DNA from: an uncultured Christensenellaceae bacterium
GTDB taxonomy: Bacteria; Bacillota; Clostridia; Christensenellales; Pumilibacteraceae
Length of the DNA stretch: 64,000 nucleotides
Assembly (NCBI GenBank): GCA_910587595.1
Contig: CAJULQ010000006.1
Coordinates: 93,357 to 157,356, forward strand
Reading direction: 5' to 3'
A program made the translations under genes and the position numbers. Of this stretch, positions 34,617 through 42,749 are shown piece by piece (positions within the stretch are counted from its first letter, which is position 1; each line of letters opens with the position of its first letter). The notes beneath the pieces were generated by a model. That model did no database searches and was not told where the DNA came from. It saw only the letters and a program-made list of their open reading frames with translations.

Positions 34617-35813
34617 TTATTTTATGATCTTCGCGATAACGCCCGAACCAACGGTGCGGCCGCCTTCGCGGATAGCGAAACGCAAGCCTTGCTCGGCGGC
34701 GATGGGAGCGATCAATTGCACGGTGATGGAGATGTTATCGCCGGGCATAACCATTTCCACGCCCTTGGGCAGTTCGATGGTACCGGTAACGTCGGTGGTT
34801 CTGAAGTAGAACTGCGGACGGTAGCCGTTAAAGAACGGGGTATGACGGCCGCCTTCTTCCTTCTTCAACACGTAGATCTCGGCGGTGAACTCGGTGTGCG
34901 GAGTGATGGTGCCGGGTTTGGCGATAACCTGTCCGCGCTCGATCTCTTTGCGGTCGATACCGCGCAAAAGGATACCGGCGTTGTCGCCCGCTTGCGCAAA
35001 GTCGAGGCTCTTACGGAACATTTCGATACCGGTCACAACGCTCGCCTTGGTGGCTTTGATACCCACGATTTCCACGGGATCTTGCACTTTGATCTGTCCG
35101 CGTTCCACTCTGCCGGTGGCAACGGTGCCGCGGCCGGTGATGGTGAACACGTCTTCCACGGGCATCAAGAAAGGCTTGTCGGTGTCGCGCACGGGCGAAG
35201 GGATCTCTTTGTCCACAACGTCCATAAGGTCGTACACCGCTTTGATCGCGGGATCGTCGGTGTTGCCGGCCATAGCCGCTTCGAGCGCTTTCACGGCGCT
35301 GCCGCGGATGATCTTGGTGCCTTCGAAACCGTAGCTTTCCAACAGCTCGGTAACTTCCATTTCCACGAGGTCGAGAAGTTCCGCGTCGTCCACAAGGTCG
35401 GTTTTGTTAAGGAACACAACGATCTTGGGCACGCCTACCTGACGGGCCAACAAGATGTGCTCGCGCGTTTGGGGCATGGGGCCGTCGGTGGCGGCAACCA
35501 CGAGGATCGCGCCGTCCATTTGCGCGGCGCCGGTGATCATGTTCTTTACATAGTCGGCGTGGCCCGGGCAGTCTACGTGCGCGTAGTGGCGGCTCTCGGT
35601 TTGATATTCAACGTGCGCGGTGTTAATGGTGATACCGCGCGCCTTCTCTTCGGGAGCCGAGTCGATCTCGTCGTATTTCTTCTTTTCCGCAAGACCCTTC
35701 GCGGCAAGCGCCATGGTGATGGCGGCGGTCAGGGTGGTTTTGCCGTGGTCAACGTGGCCGATGGTGCCGATGTTAACGTGCGGCTTGCTTCTGTCAAACT
35801 TAGCTTTTGCCAT
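34617..35813 (-). CDS. tuf: Elongation factor Tu
   Basis: 398 residues. G1 GHVDHGKTT, G2 RGITI, DCPGHADYVKNMI (G3), NKTDLVDD (G4) and GSAVKAL (G5). The domain II-III sequence and length are standard. Delivers aminoacyl-tRNA to the ribosome. ATG preceded by TTGGAGGA. Last gene of the str operon, 115 nt after fusA, with an additional internal promoter in that gap. Confidence 0.99.
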   Translation of the reverse strand: MAKAKFDRSKPHVNIGTIGHVDHGKTTLTAAITMALAAKGLAEKKKYDEIDSAPEEKARGITINTAHVEYQTESRHYAHVDCPGHADYVKNMITGAAQMDGAILVVAATDGPMPQTREHILLARQVGVPKIVVFLNKTDLVDDAELLDLVEMEVTELLESYGFEGTKIIRGSAVKALEAAMAGNTDDPAIKAVYDLMDVVDKEIPSPVRDTDKPFLMPVEDVFTITGRGTVATGRVERGQIKVQDPVEIVGIKATKASVVTGIEMFRKSLDFAQAGDNAGILLRGIDRKEIERGQVIAKPGTITPHTEFTAEIYVLKKEEGGRHTPFFNGYRPQFYFRTTDVTGTIELPKGVEMVMPGDNISITVQLIAPIAAEQGLRFAIREGGRTVGSGVIAKIIK

Positions 35814-35868
35814 GAGATTTTTCCTCCAAATTTTTAAGAGTTTATTTATTTTTTATTTGAACAAGGAT

Positions 35869-35897
35869 ATTATAACCGAACCGGCAAAATTTTTCAA
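35869..35897 (-). promoter_or_regulatory. Internal promoter for tuf
   Basis: TTGAAA (35892-35897), 17-bp spacer, TATAAT (35869-35874) in the fusA-tuf gap, giving EF-Tu extra transcription. Confidence 0.75.
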
Positions 35898-35928
35898 TCG
35901 TTTTGCCATGGTTTTTGCGAGATTTTTA

Positions 35929-38046
35929 CTAATCTCTCTTGGCGCGGTCGCCGATGATTTTTTCGGCCACGTTGCGCGGTACTTCGTTGTAGTGATCGAA
36001 CGTCATGGTATACTGTCCGCGGCCTTGCGTACGGCTGCGAAGGTCGGTGGCATACCCGAACATTTCGCTCAGCGGGATCTCGGCGCGGATCTCTTGGCTG
36101 CCGTTCACCGATTCCATGCCCAGCAAATTGCCGCGGCGGCTCGATACGTTGCCCATAACGTCGCCCAAATATTCTTCGGGCAAGCTTATTTCCACGCGCA
36201 TGATAGGTTCCATGATAACGGGATCGGCTTTGCGCATACCCTCTTTGAACGCCATGGAGCCGGCAATCTTAAACGCCATTTCCGAAGAGTCCACTTCGTG
36301 ATACGAGCCGTCCACCACCGTGATCTTGAAGTCCACCGTTTCGTAACCCGCCAAAACGCCGCTTTGCTTGGCCTCGCGAATACCGTTGTCGATAGCGGGG
36401 ATATATTCTTTGGGAATAGATCCGCCCACCGTCTTGTCTTCGAATTCGTAGCCTTTGCCGGGCTCCAGCGGTTCCATAACGATCTTACAATGACCGTATT
36501 GGCCTTTACCGCCGCTCTGACGGATATATTTGCCTTCCACTTCCACCTTCTTGCGAATGGCCTCGCGGTAAGCAACTTGCGGTTTGCCGACGTTCGCCTC
36601 TACCTTGAACTCGCGCAACAAGCGGTCTACGATGATCTCGAGGTGCAACTCGCCCATACCGGCAATGATGGTTTGCCCCGTTTCTTGGTCGGTGTAGGTT
36701 TTGAACGTGGGGTCTTCCTCGGCAAGTTTTACAAGCGCCATGGTCATCTTTTCTTGGCTGGCCTTGGTCTTGGGTTCGATGGCCACGCGAATAACCGGTT
36801 CGGGGAATTCCATGCTTTCGAGCACGATGGGTTTGTCGGCGTCGCACAGCGTGTCGCCCGTGGTGGTGTCTTTGAGTCCTACGAACGCACAGATGTCGCC
36901 CGCAAAGATCTCGTCGATCTCGGTGCGGTTGTTGGCGTGCATCATAAGGATACGGCCGATGCGCTCTTTCTTGTTCTTGGTGCTGTTGAGCACGTACGAG
37001 CCCGACGAAAGCGTGCCCGAGTAGCAACGGAAGAACGCGAGTTTACCCACGAACGGGTCGGCCATGATCTTGAACGCCAAGCCCGCAAACGGCGCCGCGT
37101 CGCTCGTTTCGCGCTCTTGCACCGTTTCGCCGTCGGTCAACGTGCCTTTCACGTTGGGGATATCGAGCGGCGAGGGCATGTAGTCCACAATGGCGTCCAA
37201 CAACTTCTGTACGCCCTTGTTCTTGAACGAACTGCCGCACGTAACGGGGTTTATCTTCATTTCGATGGTAAGCTTTCTGATCGCTTTTTTGATCTCTTCC
37301 ACCGTAAAGTCGGCGCCCTCGTTTTCAAAGAAACGTTCCATCAGCGCGTCGTCGGCCTCGGCCACGATCTCCAAAAGCTTGGCGCGGTATTCGTCGGCTT
37401 GCGCTTTGAGTTCGGCGGGAATCTCCGTTTCGTCCATCACGGTGCCGAGATCGTCTTTGTAGACATCGGCCTTCATGGTGACCAGATCGATCACGCCCAC
37501 AAAGGTATCGGCCGCGCCGATAGGCAATTGGATGGCCACGGGGTTGGCCTTAAGACGGGTGCGCATCATGTCCATTACGTTAAAGAAGTTGGCGCCTTCG
37601 CGGTCCATCTTGTTTACGTAGGCGATGCGGGGCACGCCGTACTTGTCCGCTTGGCGCCACACCGTTTCGCTTTGGGGTTGCACGCCGCCGCGGGCGCAGA
37701 ACACCGCAACCGAACCGTCGAGCACTTTCAAGCTGCGCTCCACTTCCACGGTAAAGTCCACGTGGCCGGGGGTGTCTATAATGTTGATACGCGTAAACGG
37801 CTCTTTGCTGTCCGCCGAGCGATCCACACGCCACTGCGTGGTGGTAGCGGCCGAAGTGATGGTGATGCCGCGTTCTTGCTCTTGGGCCATCCAGTCCATG
37901 GTGGCGGCGCCTTCGTGCACCTCGCCGATCTTGTGCGTTTTTCCGGTGTAATACAGAATACGCTCGGTGGTGGTGGTTTTGCCGGCATCGATGTGCGCCA
38001 TGATGCCGATATTACGCATATTTTTCAAATCGTATTGTCTTGCCAT
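35929..38046 (-). CDS. fusA: Elongation factor G
   Basis: 705 residues starting MARQYDLKNMRNIGIMAHIDAG. G1 AHIDAGKTTTTERIL, G2 RGITI, DTPGHVDF, NKMDREGANF. Domains II-V are complete (GGVQPQSETVWRQ, YIRQSGGKGQYGHC, SSRRGNLLGMES). Catalyses ribosomal translocation. 18 nt after rpsG within the str operon. Confidence 0.99.
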   Translation of the reverse strand: MARQYDLKNMRNIGIMAHIDAGKTTTTERILYYTGKTHKIGEVHEGAATMDWMAQEQERGITITSAATTTQWRVDRSADSKEPFTRINIIDTPGHVDFTVEVERSLKVLDGSVAVFCARGGVQPQSETVWRQADKYGVPRIAYVNKMDREGANFFNVMDMMRTRLKANPVAIQLPIGAADTFVGVIDLVTMKADVYKDDLGTVMDETEIPAELKAQADEYRAKLLEIVAEADDALMERFFENEGADFTVEEIKKAIRKLTIEMKINPVTCGSSFKNKGVQKLLDAIVDYMPSPLDIPNVKGTLTDGETVQERETSDAAPFAGLAFKIMADPFVGKLAFFRCYSGTLSSGSYVLNSTKNKKERIGRILMMHANNRTEIDEIFAGDICAFVGLKDTTTGDTLCDADKPIVLESMEFPEPVIRVAIEPKTKASQEKMTMALVKLAEEDPTFKTYTDQETGQTIIAGMGELHLEIIVDRLLREFKVEANVGKPQVAYREAIRKKVEVEGKYIRQSGGKGQYGHCKIVMEPLEPGKGYEFEDKTVGGSIPKEYIPAIDNGIREAKQSGVLAGYETVDFKITVVDGSYHEVDSSEMAFKIAGSMAFKEGMRKADPVIMEPIMRVEISLPEEYLGDVMGNVSSRRGNLLGMESVNGSQEIRAEIPLSEMFGYATDLRSRTQGRGQYTMTFDHYNEVPRNVAEKIIGDRAKRD

Positions 38047-38064
38047 ACTCTATTCTCTCTCTTT

Positions 38065-38535
38065 CTACCAGCGGTAGTGCGCGAACGCCTTGTTGGCCTC
38101 CGCCATGCGGTGCATTTCTTCTTTCCGCTTTACCGATGCGCCCGCGTTGTTGTACGCGTCCATCAGTTCGCCCGCCAGCTTTTCTTTCATGGTCTTTTCG
38201 CTGCGCTTTCTCGCAAACATAACGATCCAACGAATGGCAAGCGTTTGTCTGCGTTCGGGACGGATCTCCATGGGCACCTGATAGGTGCTGCCGCCCACTC
38301 TGCGCGCTTTAACCTCCAACACCGGCTTTACGTTTTCCAAGGCCTGATTGAAAACGTCTTGCGGTTCGAGGTTGAGTTTTTCTTTGATGATTTCGAATGC
38401 GTCGTACACGATGGCTTGCGCCGTGCCTTTCTTGCCGTCCAGCATGATCTGATTCACGAGCTTGGTGATCACCTTGCTGCCGTAGAGAGGATCGGGCAAA
38501 ACGTCGCGCTTGGGAACGCCGTTTCTTCTGGGCAT
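38065..38535 (-). CDS. rpsG: Ribosomal protein S7
   Basis: 156 residues, MPRRNGVPKRDVLPDPLYGS start and typical VGGSTYQVPMEIRPERRQTLAIRWI (in parts), KEEMHRMAEANKAFAHYRW end. Binds the 3' domain of 16S rRNA. In Bacteria it can also act as a translational autoregulator of this operon; no such site was examined in detail here. Confidence 0.99.
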   Translation of the reverse strand: MPRRNGVPKRDVLPDPLYGSKVITKLVNQIMLDGKKGTAQAIVYDAFEIIKEKLNLEPQDVFNQALENVKPVLEVKARRVGGSTYQVPMEIRPERRQTLAIRWIVMFARKRSEKTMKEKLAGELMDAYNNAGASVKRKEEMHRMAEANKAFAHYRW

Positions 38536-38581
38536 AACCAGTTTACCTCCTTATAAATTTGTTTTTTGGCCGAAAAGCGCG

Positions 38582-38953
38582 TTACTTCGCTTTCTTGGCG
38601 CCGTATTTCGAGCGGGCTTGCTTGCGCTTGGCAACACCGGCGGTGTCCAAAGCGCCGCGTATGATGTGATACCGTACGCCGGGCAAATCCTTCACTCTGC
38701 CTCCACGAATCAGCACGACACTATGTTCTTGCAGATTGTGCCCGATTCCCGGGATATAAACCGTACCTTCCATCTTGTTTACAAGACGGACTCTTGCAAT
38801 CTTGCGGATCGCCGAGTTGGGCTTTTTCGGAGTGGTCGTGGTAACCGAAAGACACACGCCGCGTTTTTGCGGGTTGTTGTCCAAAATCGGGCTGAGCGAT
38901 TTGAACACGGGTTTTTCGCGACCCTTGCGAATCAGCTGGTTGATCGTAGGCAT
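38582..38953 (-). CDS. rpsL: Ribosomal protein S12
   Basis: About 123 residues from ATG at 38953 (MPTINQLIRKGRE) with AAAAGGAGGT upstream; the longer in-frame start is excluded by that site and by homology. Conserved TPKKPNSAIRKIARVRL and GRVKDLPGVRYH. The lysines at the streptomycin-resistance sites are in their wild-type form. First gene of the str operon. Confidence 0.99.
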   Translation of the reverse strand: MPTINQLIRKGREKPVFKSLSPILDNNPQKRGVCLSVTTTTPKKPNSAIRKIARVRLVNKMEGTVYIPGIGHNLQEHSVVLIRGGRVKDLPGVRYHIIRGALDTAGVAKRKQARSKYGAKKAK

Positions 38954-39109
38954 AATTACTCTACCTCCTTTTCGTAGTCTTGCCCCACCCTGCTCGTTAA
39001 ACAAATTTACCGCGGGTAGGCTTTTTTCTTTATCGCATTCGCCCGCGCCCTTTCAGGCAAAAGCGCGCAAACAAACACAAGCGCACACTTTTTCAGTGTA
39101 CGCTCAATC

Positions 39110-39139
39110 ATTTTACCACACCCGCCGTTTTTCCGTCAA
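39110..39139 (-). promoter_or_regulatory. str operon promoter and leader hairpin
   Basis: Minus strand: TTGACG (39134-39139), 18-bp spacer, TAAAAT (39110-39115), giving a leader of about 150 nt before rpsL. The first part of the leader contains the hairpin GCGTACACT-GAAAA-AGTGTGCGC (about 39079-39104). The rest of the 313-bp gap to the divergent gene at 39266 shows no further structure. Confidence 0.75.
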
Positions 39140-39265
39140 CTGTTTTGCCGCTTTTTTTGCGCGCCGCGCCCTTTTATTTTGCGCCCGCGCCCGTTCGCGG
39201 CAAGTATAACTTTGCGCCCGTTCGGGCACACTACGGCATATAAAGAAAAAGGAGTGAAAAAACAC

Positions 39266-40528
39266 ATGGCATTCAACCCGTTCGGCATAAAACCCATGCC
39301 GATCAACAAAACGTTTACCGATTGGAACAAACTGTATCCCAAGTCTTACGACAAAAACGAGGTGGACCCCTACACCAAAGTGCGCGTGATCTTAGCCAAC
39401 GGCGCCGAGTTCGAGGCGCAGTGGTTCTTGCACAACTTTGCGCGGCACTGCAACAACAACGATATCCGCCGTGAAATAGCGCTCACCCGCCGCAGCGAAC
39501 AGCAACAGCAAAAGCGCATTTCCATGTTAAAGCCCAAAGACGAGAGCACGCTGGAAACCACCATATCATACGAGCAATTGGCGGTGGATCTTACCGCCGT
39601 GATGGCGCAAAACGAGCCCGACCCGTATGTGAAAGCGGCGCTCGACTTTGCCCTATTAGAGGACTTCGACCACTTATACCGCTACAGCGATCTGCTCGAA
39701 ATGGAAGAAGGCATTCGCGGCGAACGGTTGGTGGGCAGCTACACCGAGATTATGCCCGGTCGCCCCACCATATCCGAACACCGCTACCCGTTCGACGACG
39801 TGCGCCGTTTCGCACCGCGCGGTTCGTCCGACATGCGCACCAACTTGCACGCCATGATCATCACCGCCGCCGAACAGCAAACCATGAACTACTATATGAA
39901 TATCGGCCAAACGCACAAAACCGACCTCGGCCGCCGATTGTACAGCGAGATCGCCATGATCGAGGAACAGCACGTGACGCAGTACGAAAGCTTGATAGAC
40001 CCCAACGCCACTTGGTTGGAAAGCGCGCTGTGCCACGAATACAGCGAGTGCTACCTCTACTACTCGCTGATGGAAGACGAAACCGACCCGCACATTCGCG
40101 ATATTTGGGAGCAACACTTGCAAGCCGAGATCGCGCATTTGCACGCCGCCGCCAACATGCTCAAAAAATACGAGCGCAAGGAATGGCAGCAGATCATCCC
40201 CGTGGGCGAGTTCCCGCAACTGCTTTCGTTCGATAAAAACGTGGCCAACAATAAAAAGTACGTCCGCGAAGTGCTGAGCAACACGGTGAACAACACCTCA
40301 GTGCTCGAAGAATACACCGAAGTGTGCTCGGTGCCCGAAAATTACGAGTTTTTCAAATACAACGACACCGTGAACGGTTCAAGCGGCAACGTGGCCAGCC
40401 ACAACGTGATCGAACAGTATATTACCGAGGCGGGCGAAGATTACCGCTTCGAAGAAAAGTCGCACCCCGTCAAAGAGTTGCGTTGCCGCACGTGCGACAA
40501 CACCGACGTGGGCAGAACGTGCCGTTAA
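39266..40528 (+). CDS. Ferritin-like (diiron-type) domain protein, unknown function
   Basis: About 420 residues from ATG at 39266, preceded by AAGGAG; the upstream in-frame start has no site. Long helices with carboxylate/histidine pairs: LEDFDHLYRYSDLLEMEE, MIEEQHVTQYESL, HEYSECYLYYSLMEDE and EQHLQAEIAHLHAAANML. These ExxH-like repeats resemble a ferritin-like four-helix bundle that binds two metal ions. The C-terminus has CRTCDNTDVGRTC, a possible small metal or disulfide knuckle. No signal peptide. A role in iron storage or oxidative stress is inference. Confidence 0.7.
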   Translation: MAFNPFGIKPMPINKTFTDWNKLYPKSYDKNEVDPYTKVRVILANGAEFEAQWFLHNFARHCNNNDIRREIALTRRSEQQQQKRISMLKPKDESTLETTISYEQLAVDLTAVMAQNEPDPYVKAALDFALLEDFDHLYRYSDLLEMEEGIRGERLVGSYTEIMPGRPTISEHRYPFDDVRRFAPRGSSDMRTNLHAMIITAAEQQTMNYYMNIGQTHKTDLGRRLYSEIAMIEEQHVTQYESLIDPNATWLESALCHEYSECYLYYSLMEDETDPHIRDIWEQHLQAEIAHLHAAANMLKKYERKEWQQIIPVGEFPQLLSFDKNVANNKKYVREVLSNTVNNTSVLEEYTEVCSVPENYEFFKYNDTVNGSSGNVASHNVIEQYITEAGEDYRFEEKSHPVKELRCRTCDNTDVGRTCR

Positions 40529-40548
40529 CACAACAAAATAACCGCAAC

Positions 40549-40579
40549 AAAAAAGGAACGCCGCCCGCGTTCCTTTTTT
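40549..40579 (+). terminator. Rho-independent terminator
   Basis: AAAAAGGAACGC and GCGTTCCTTTTTT form a perfect stem around CGCC. Bidirectional; ends the ferritin-like gene. Confidence 0.92.
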
Positions 40580-40614
40580 CATGCCTCGATATCTTAAAAC
40601 ATGCAAACAAATTT

Positions 40615-40830
40615 CTATAACGCTCCGTCGTTTCCCGCCCCCACCAAATAATCCACCGTAACGCCGAAATAACGCGCAATAAGTATCAACTCGGAAATAT
40701 TGGGTTCATTATACCCCCGTTTCCATTTGGATAGTTTTTGCTTTCGTATTCCCAGCTCCGCGCTGATTTGATTTTGCGATTTGCCGCTTTCTGCAATTAA
40801 GCTTTGCAATTGTTCCGAAAACCCGCTCAT
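40615..40830 (-). CDS. Small XRE-family HTH regulator
   Basis: 71 residues, HTH SGKSQNQISAELGIRKQKLSKWK with NISELILIARYFGVTVDYLVG. AGAGGTG site before ATG. Divergent from a second XRE gene with shared operators. The paired arrangement suggests mutual control, as in bistable regulators. Confidence 0.9.
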   Translation of the reverse strand: MSGFSEQLQSLIAESGKSQNQISAELGIRKQKLSKWKRGYNEPNISELILIARYFGVTVDYLVGAGNDGAL

Positions 40831-40944
40831 ATATCACACCTCTCATCAGATTGTACCAAAAATAGGGACAAAATACTTGACAGTTTCCAAAATAGGGACT
40901 TATAATATTTTTTAAGTCCCTAAATTGGGGACATTGGAGGATAT
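40831..40944. promoter_or_regulatory. Divergent XRE promoter region with TAGGGAC operators
   Basis: Plus strand: TTGACA (40877-40882), 18-bp spacer, TATAAT (40901-40906). TAGGGAC occurs at 40863-40869 and 40893-40899, 30 bp apart, and GTCCC-TAAATT-GGGGAC at 40916-40932 forms an inverted pair just upstream of the GGAGG of the plus-strand gene. These are candidate sites for one or both XRE proteins. Confidence 0.7.
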
Positions 40945-41178
40945 ATGAATATCAACTTACGCCGTGAAGAGGCATTGCACCGCCAAAGCCGCAACTTAAA
41001 AAGAATTCGCGCCGATCTCGGATTGACGCAAAGAGAAATTGCCGAACGTTTGCAAATCACCGTTACCACTTATCAACGTTGGGAACATGGCAAAACGATG
41101 TTGCGTTTACGCCACATCGCAAAAATCATATCTACATTGCATGTTACGCCAAACGATTTGTTTGGCATAAGCGATTAG
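40945..41178 (+). CDS. Small XRE-family HTH regulator
   Basis: 77 residues, HTH DLGLTQREIAERLQITVTTYQRWE with RHIAKIISTLHVTPNDLFGI. GGAGG seven nt before ATG. It faces away from 40615-40830 across the operators. Sequence unlike the other regulator outside the HTH. No obvious effector gene lies with the pair. Confidence 0.9.
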   Translation: MNINLRREEALHRQSRNLKRIRADLGLTQREIAERLQITVTTYQRWEHGKTMLRLRHIAKIISTLHVTPNDLFGISD

Positions 41179-41193
41179 ACAAAAAATTTGTTT

Positions 41194-41790
41194 CTATAAA
41201 GATTCCACGGCGTATAATATGAGTTTTGCGTGGTCGAAAGCAATGCCGTTGTGCACGAGCACTTCGCTTTTGTTCACGTCGATCTTGCCGTCTTGGCGGC
41301 GCGCCAATTTCAATTCGCACGAAATGAGGATCTCGTCGCTGCGCAAAATGAGTTTATACACATCGCCGCTCGCCAAATAATCGATGGTAAACCAACGCGC
41401 CTCCACGGCGTCGTCGCCCGCTTTGGGCGCAACGATCTCGGGCAGTAACCCCATAAAGCAAGTGGAAACCGTCCAACCGCGCGGGTCGCGTTTGGGCGTG
41501 GACACGGTAAAGAGCTGTTCGGTGGCCACGTTTATGCCCGTTTCTTCGGCCAATTCGCGCGCGGCCGCATCTTCGGCGCACTCGTCGGCGCTCACGAAAC
41601 CGCCGGGCAACGCCCACTGCCCCATAAACGGATGCCCGCCGCGACGCACCATGAGCACCGCCATACCGTCGCCGCCGTCGGCAAACAAAAGGTTGTCTAC
41701 CGTAAAGCTGGGGCGGTCGTATTTTTCGCGGTCGTACGTTGCCAAAAATTGCTCTTCCGTTTTGCCGTCTGCGTCTACCAAAATTTCCAT
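41194..41790 (-). CDS. Nudix hydrolase family protein
   Basis: 198 residues. Nudix box GGFVSADECAEDAAARELAEETG, the REx2EExG core with metal ligands present. The N-terminal EKYDRPSFTVDNLLFA is typical of the ADP-ribose/NrtR-like branch, and the C-terminal 50 residues (DGKIDVNKSEVLVHNGIAFDHAKLI) are compatible with either a substrate lid or a degenerate winged domain. Hydrolyses nucleoside-diphosphate-linked compounds; substrate not determined. Precedes the HAD gene's 3' end (52 nt). Confidence 0.88.
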   Translation of the reverse strand: MEILVDADGKTEEQFLATYDREKYDRPSFTVDNLLFADGGDGMAVLMVRRGGHPFMGQWALPGGFVSADECAEDAAARELAEETGINVATEQLFTVSTPKRDPRGWTVSTCFMGLLPEIVAPKAGDDAVEARWFTIDYLASGDVYKLILRSDEILISCELKLARRQDGKIDVNKSEVLVHNGIAFDHAKLILYAVESL

Positions 41791-41842
41791 ACTTTTATGC
41801 TCCTTGCGTTTTTGGGGGTGCGGTTTGTTTTTTACAATGGGT

Positions 41843-42640
41843 TTAGCGAAACGTGCCCTTTTCGATGGCGCGCAACACTTCGAGCACGCCGCCCTCGTTG
41901 TTGCTTTTGGCCACGCGGTTGCCGTGCGCGAACATGTCGGGGTTGGCGTTTTGCATCACGTAGGCATAGGCGGCGCGCTCTAACAGCGAAATATCGTTAT
42001 AAAAATCGCCGAACGCCACCGTTTCTTCGGGGGCGATACCGTAATGCGACTGTATGGCTTTGAGCGCGTCGCCCTTGTTCACGCCGCACCGCATCACGTC
42101 CATCCACACGGCGCCGCTCACCGTTACGTCGGCGGTGCCGTTCAGACACGCCTCCAGCCTTTGGCTCGAACCTTTGGCGGGATCGCGCAGATCGCATATG
42201 GCTATTTTGTTCACGTCGTCTTGCACCTCGGCAAGATCTTCGAACGCCACCCGCCTGAAATAATAGGGGCGCACGTGCGGCTCGTACTTGGTGCCCTCCA
42301 CCGGCGCGAGATAGGTGGTTTTACTGCCGCACAGCAAAACGTGCACGTCTTCCTCACGGCAAAATTCCAACACGCGGCGCACCACGGGCACGGGCACGGG
42401 ACGGGTGAACACCGTTTTGCCCTCGGCGATAGCTACCGCGCCGTTGTCGCATATGTAGTCTATTCGGTCGGCTATGGGGCGGAAATTTTCGCGCAACGTA
42501 TACGGCGAACGTCCCGACGACGGAACGAACCGAATGCCTTTGCGCCGCAGCGCGGGCACCAGCGAAAAGATCTCTTTAGGAATGACCTTATCGTCGCCGA
42601 GCAACGTGCCGTCTAAGTCGGTGGCTATGAGTTTTACCAT
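41843..42640 (-). CDS. HAD superfamily Cof-type phosphatase
   Basis: 265 residues from ATG at 42640 (MVKLIATDLDGTLLGDD). Motif I DLDGTLL, motif II PSSGRSPYT, Lys in VNKGDALKAI and motif IV AFGDFYNDISLLE, with a C2B cap typical of Cof enzymes acting on sugar phosphates or FMN-like substrates. No Shine-Dalgarno; the -10 TATAAT is only 10 nt upstream, so the message is probably leaderless. An upstream in-frame start at 42751 would overlap the divergent gene. Confidence 0.92.
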   Translation of the reverse strand: MVKLIATDLDGTLLGDDKVIPKEIFSLVPALRRKGIRFVPSSGRSPYTLRENFRPIADRIDYICDNGAVAIAEGKTVFTRPVPVPVVRRVLEFCREEDVHVLLCGSKTTYLAPVEGTKYEPHVRPYYFRRVAFEDLAEVQDDVNKIAICDLRDPAKGSSQRLEACLNGTADVTVSGAVWMDVMRCGVNKGDALKAIQSHYGIAPEETVAFGDFYNDISLLERAAYAYVMQNANPDMFAHGNRVAKSNNEGGVLEVLRAIEKGTFR

Positions 42641-42650
42641 AATCGTTACT

Positions 42651-42743
42651 ATTATAGCCGCCCCGCGGCCAAAAGTCAAGGCAAACGACATTTTAATTTT
42701 TTGCGCGCATGCCCTTGCGCTATAAAAAAGTATATGGTATACT
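42651..42743. promoter_or_regulatory. Divergent near-leaderless promoters (HAD and J-domain genes)
   Basis: Minus: TTGACT (42674-42679), 17 bp, TATAAT (42651-42656), ATG 10 nt further on. Plus: TTGCGC (42715-42720), 17 bp, TATACT (42738-42743), ATG 6 nt further on. Neither ATG has a purine-rich ribosome site. Confidence 0.8.
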
Positions 42744-42749
42744 ATAATC

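Noticed and set aside
35620..38556. 978-codon plus-strand open frame across fusA/rpsG
   Set aside because: Antisense shadow of EF-G and S7; shadow frames this long are expected opposite GC-rich genes.
40379..40606. Minus-strand ORF overlapping the 3' end of the ferritin-like gene
   Set aside because: No start context and it lies antisense to a coding region and its terminator.
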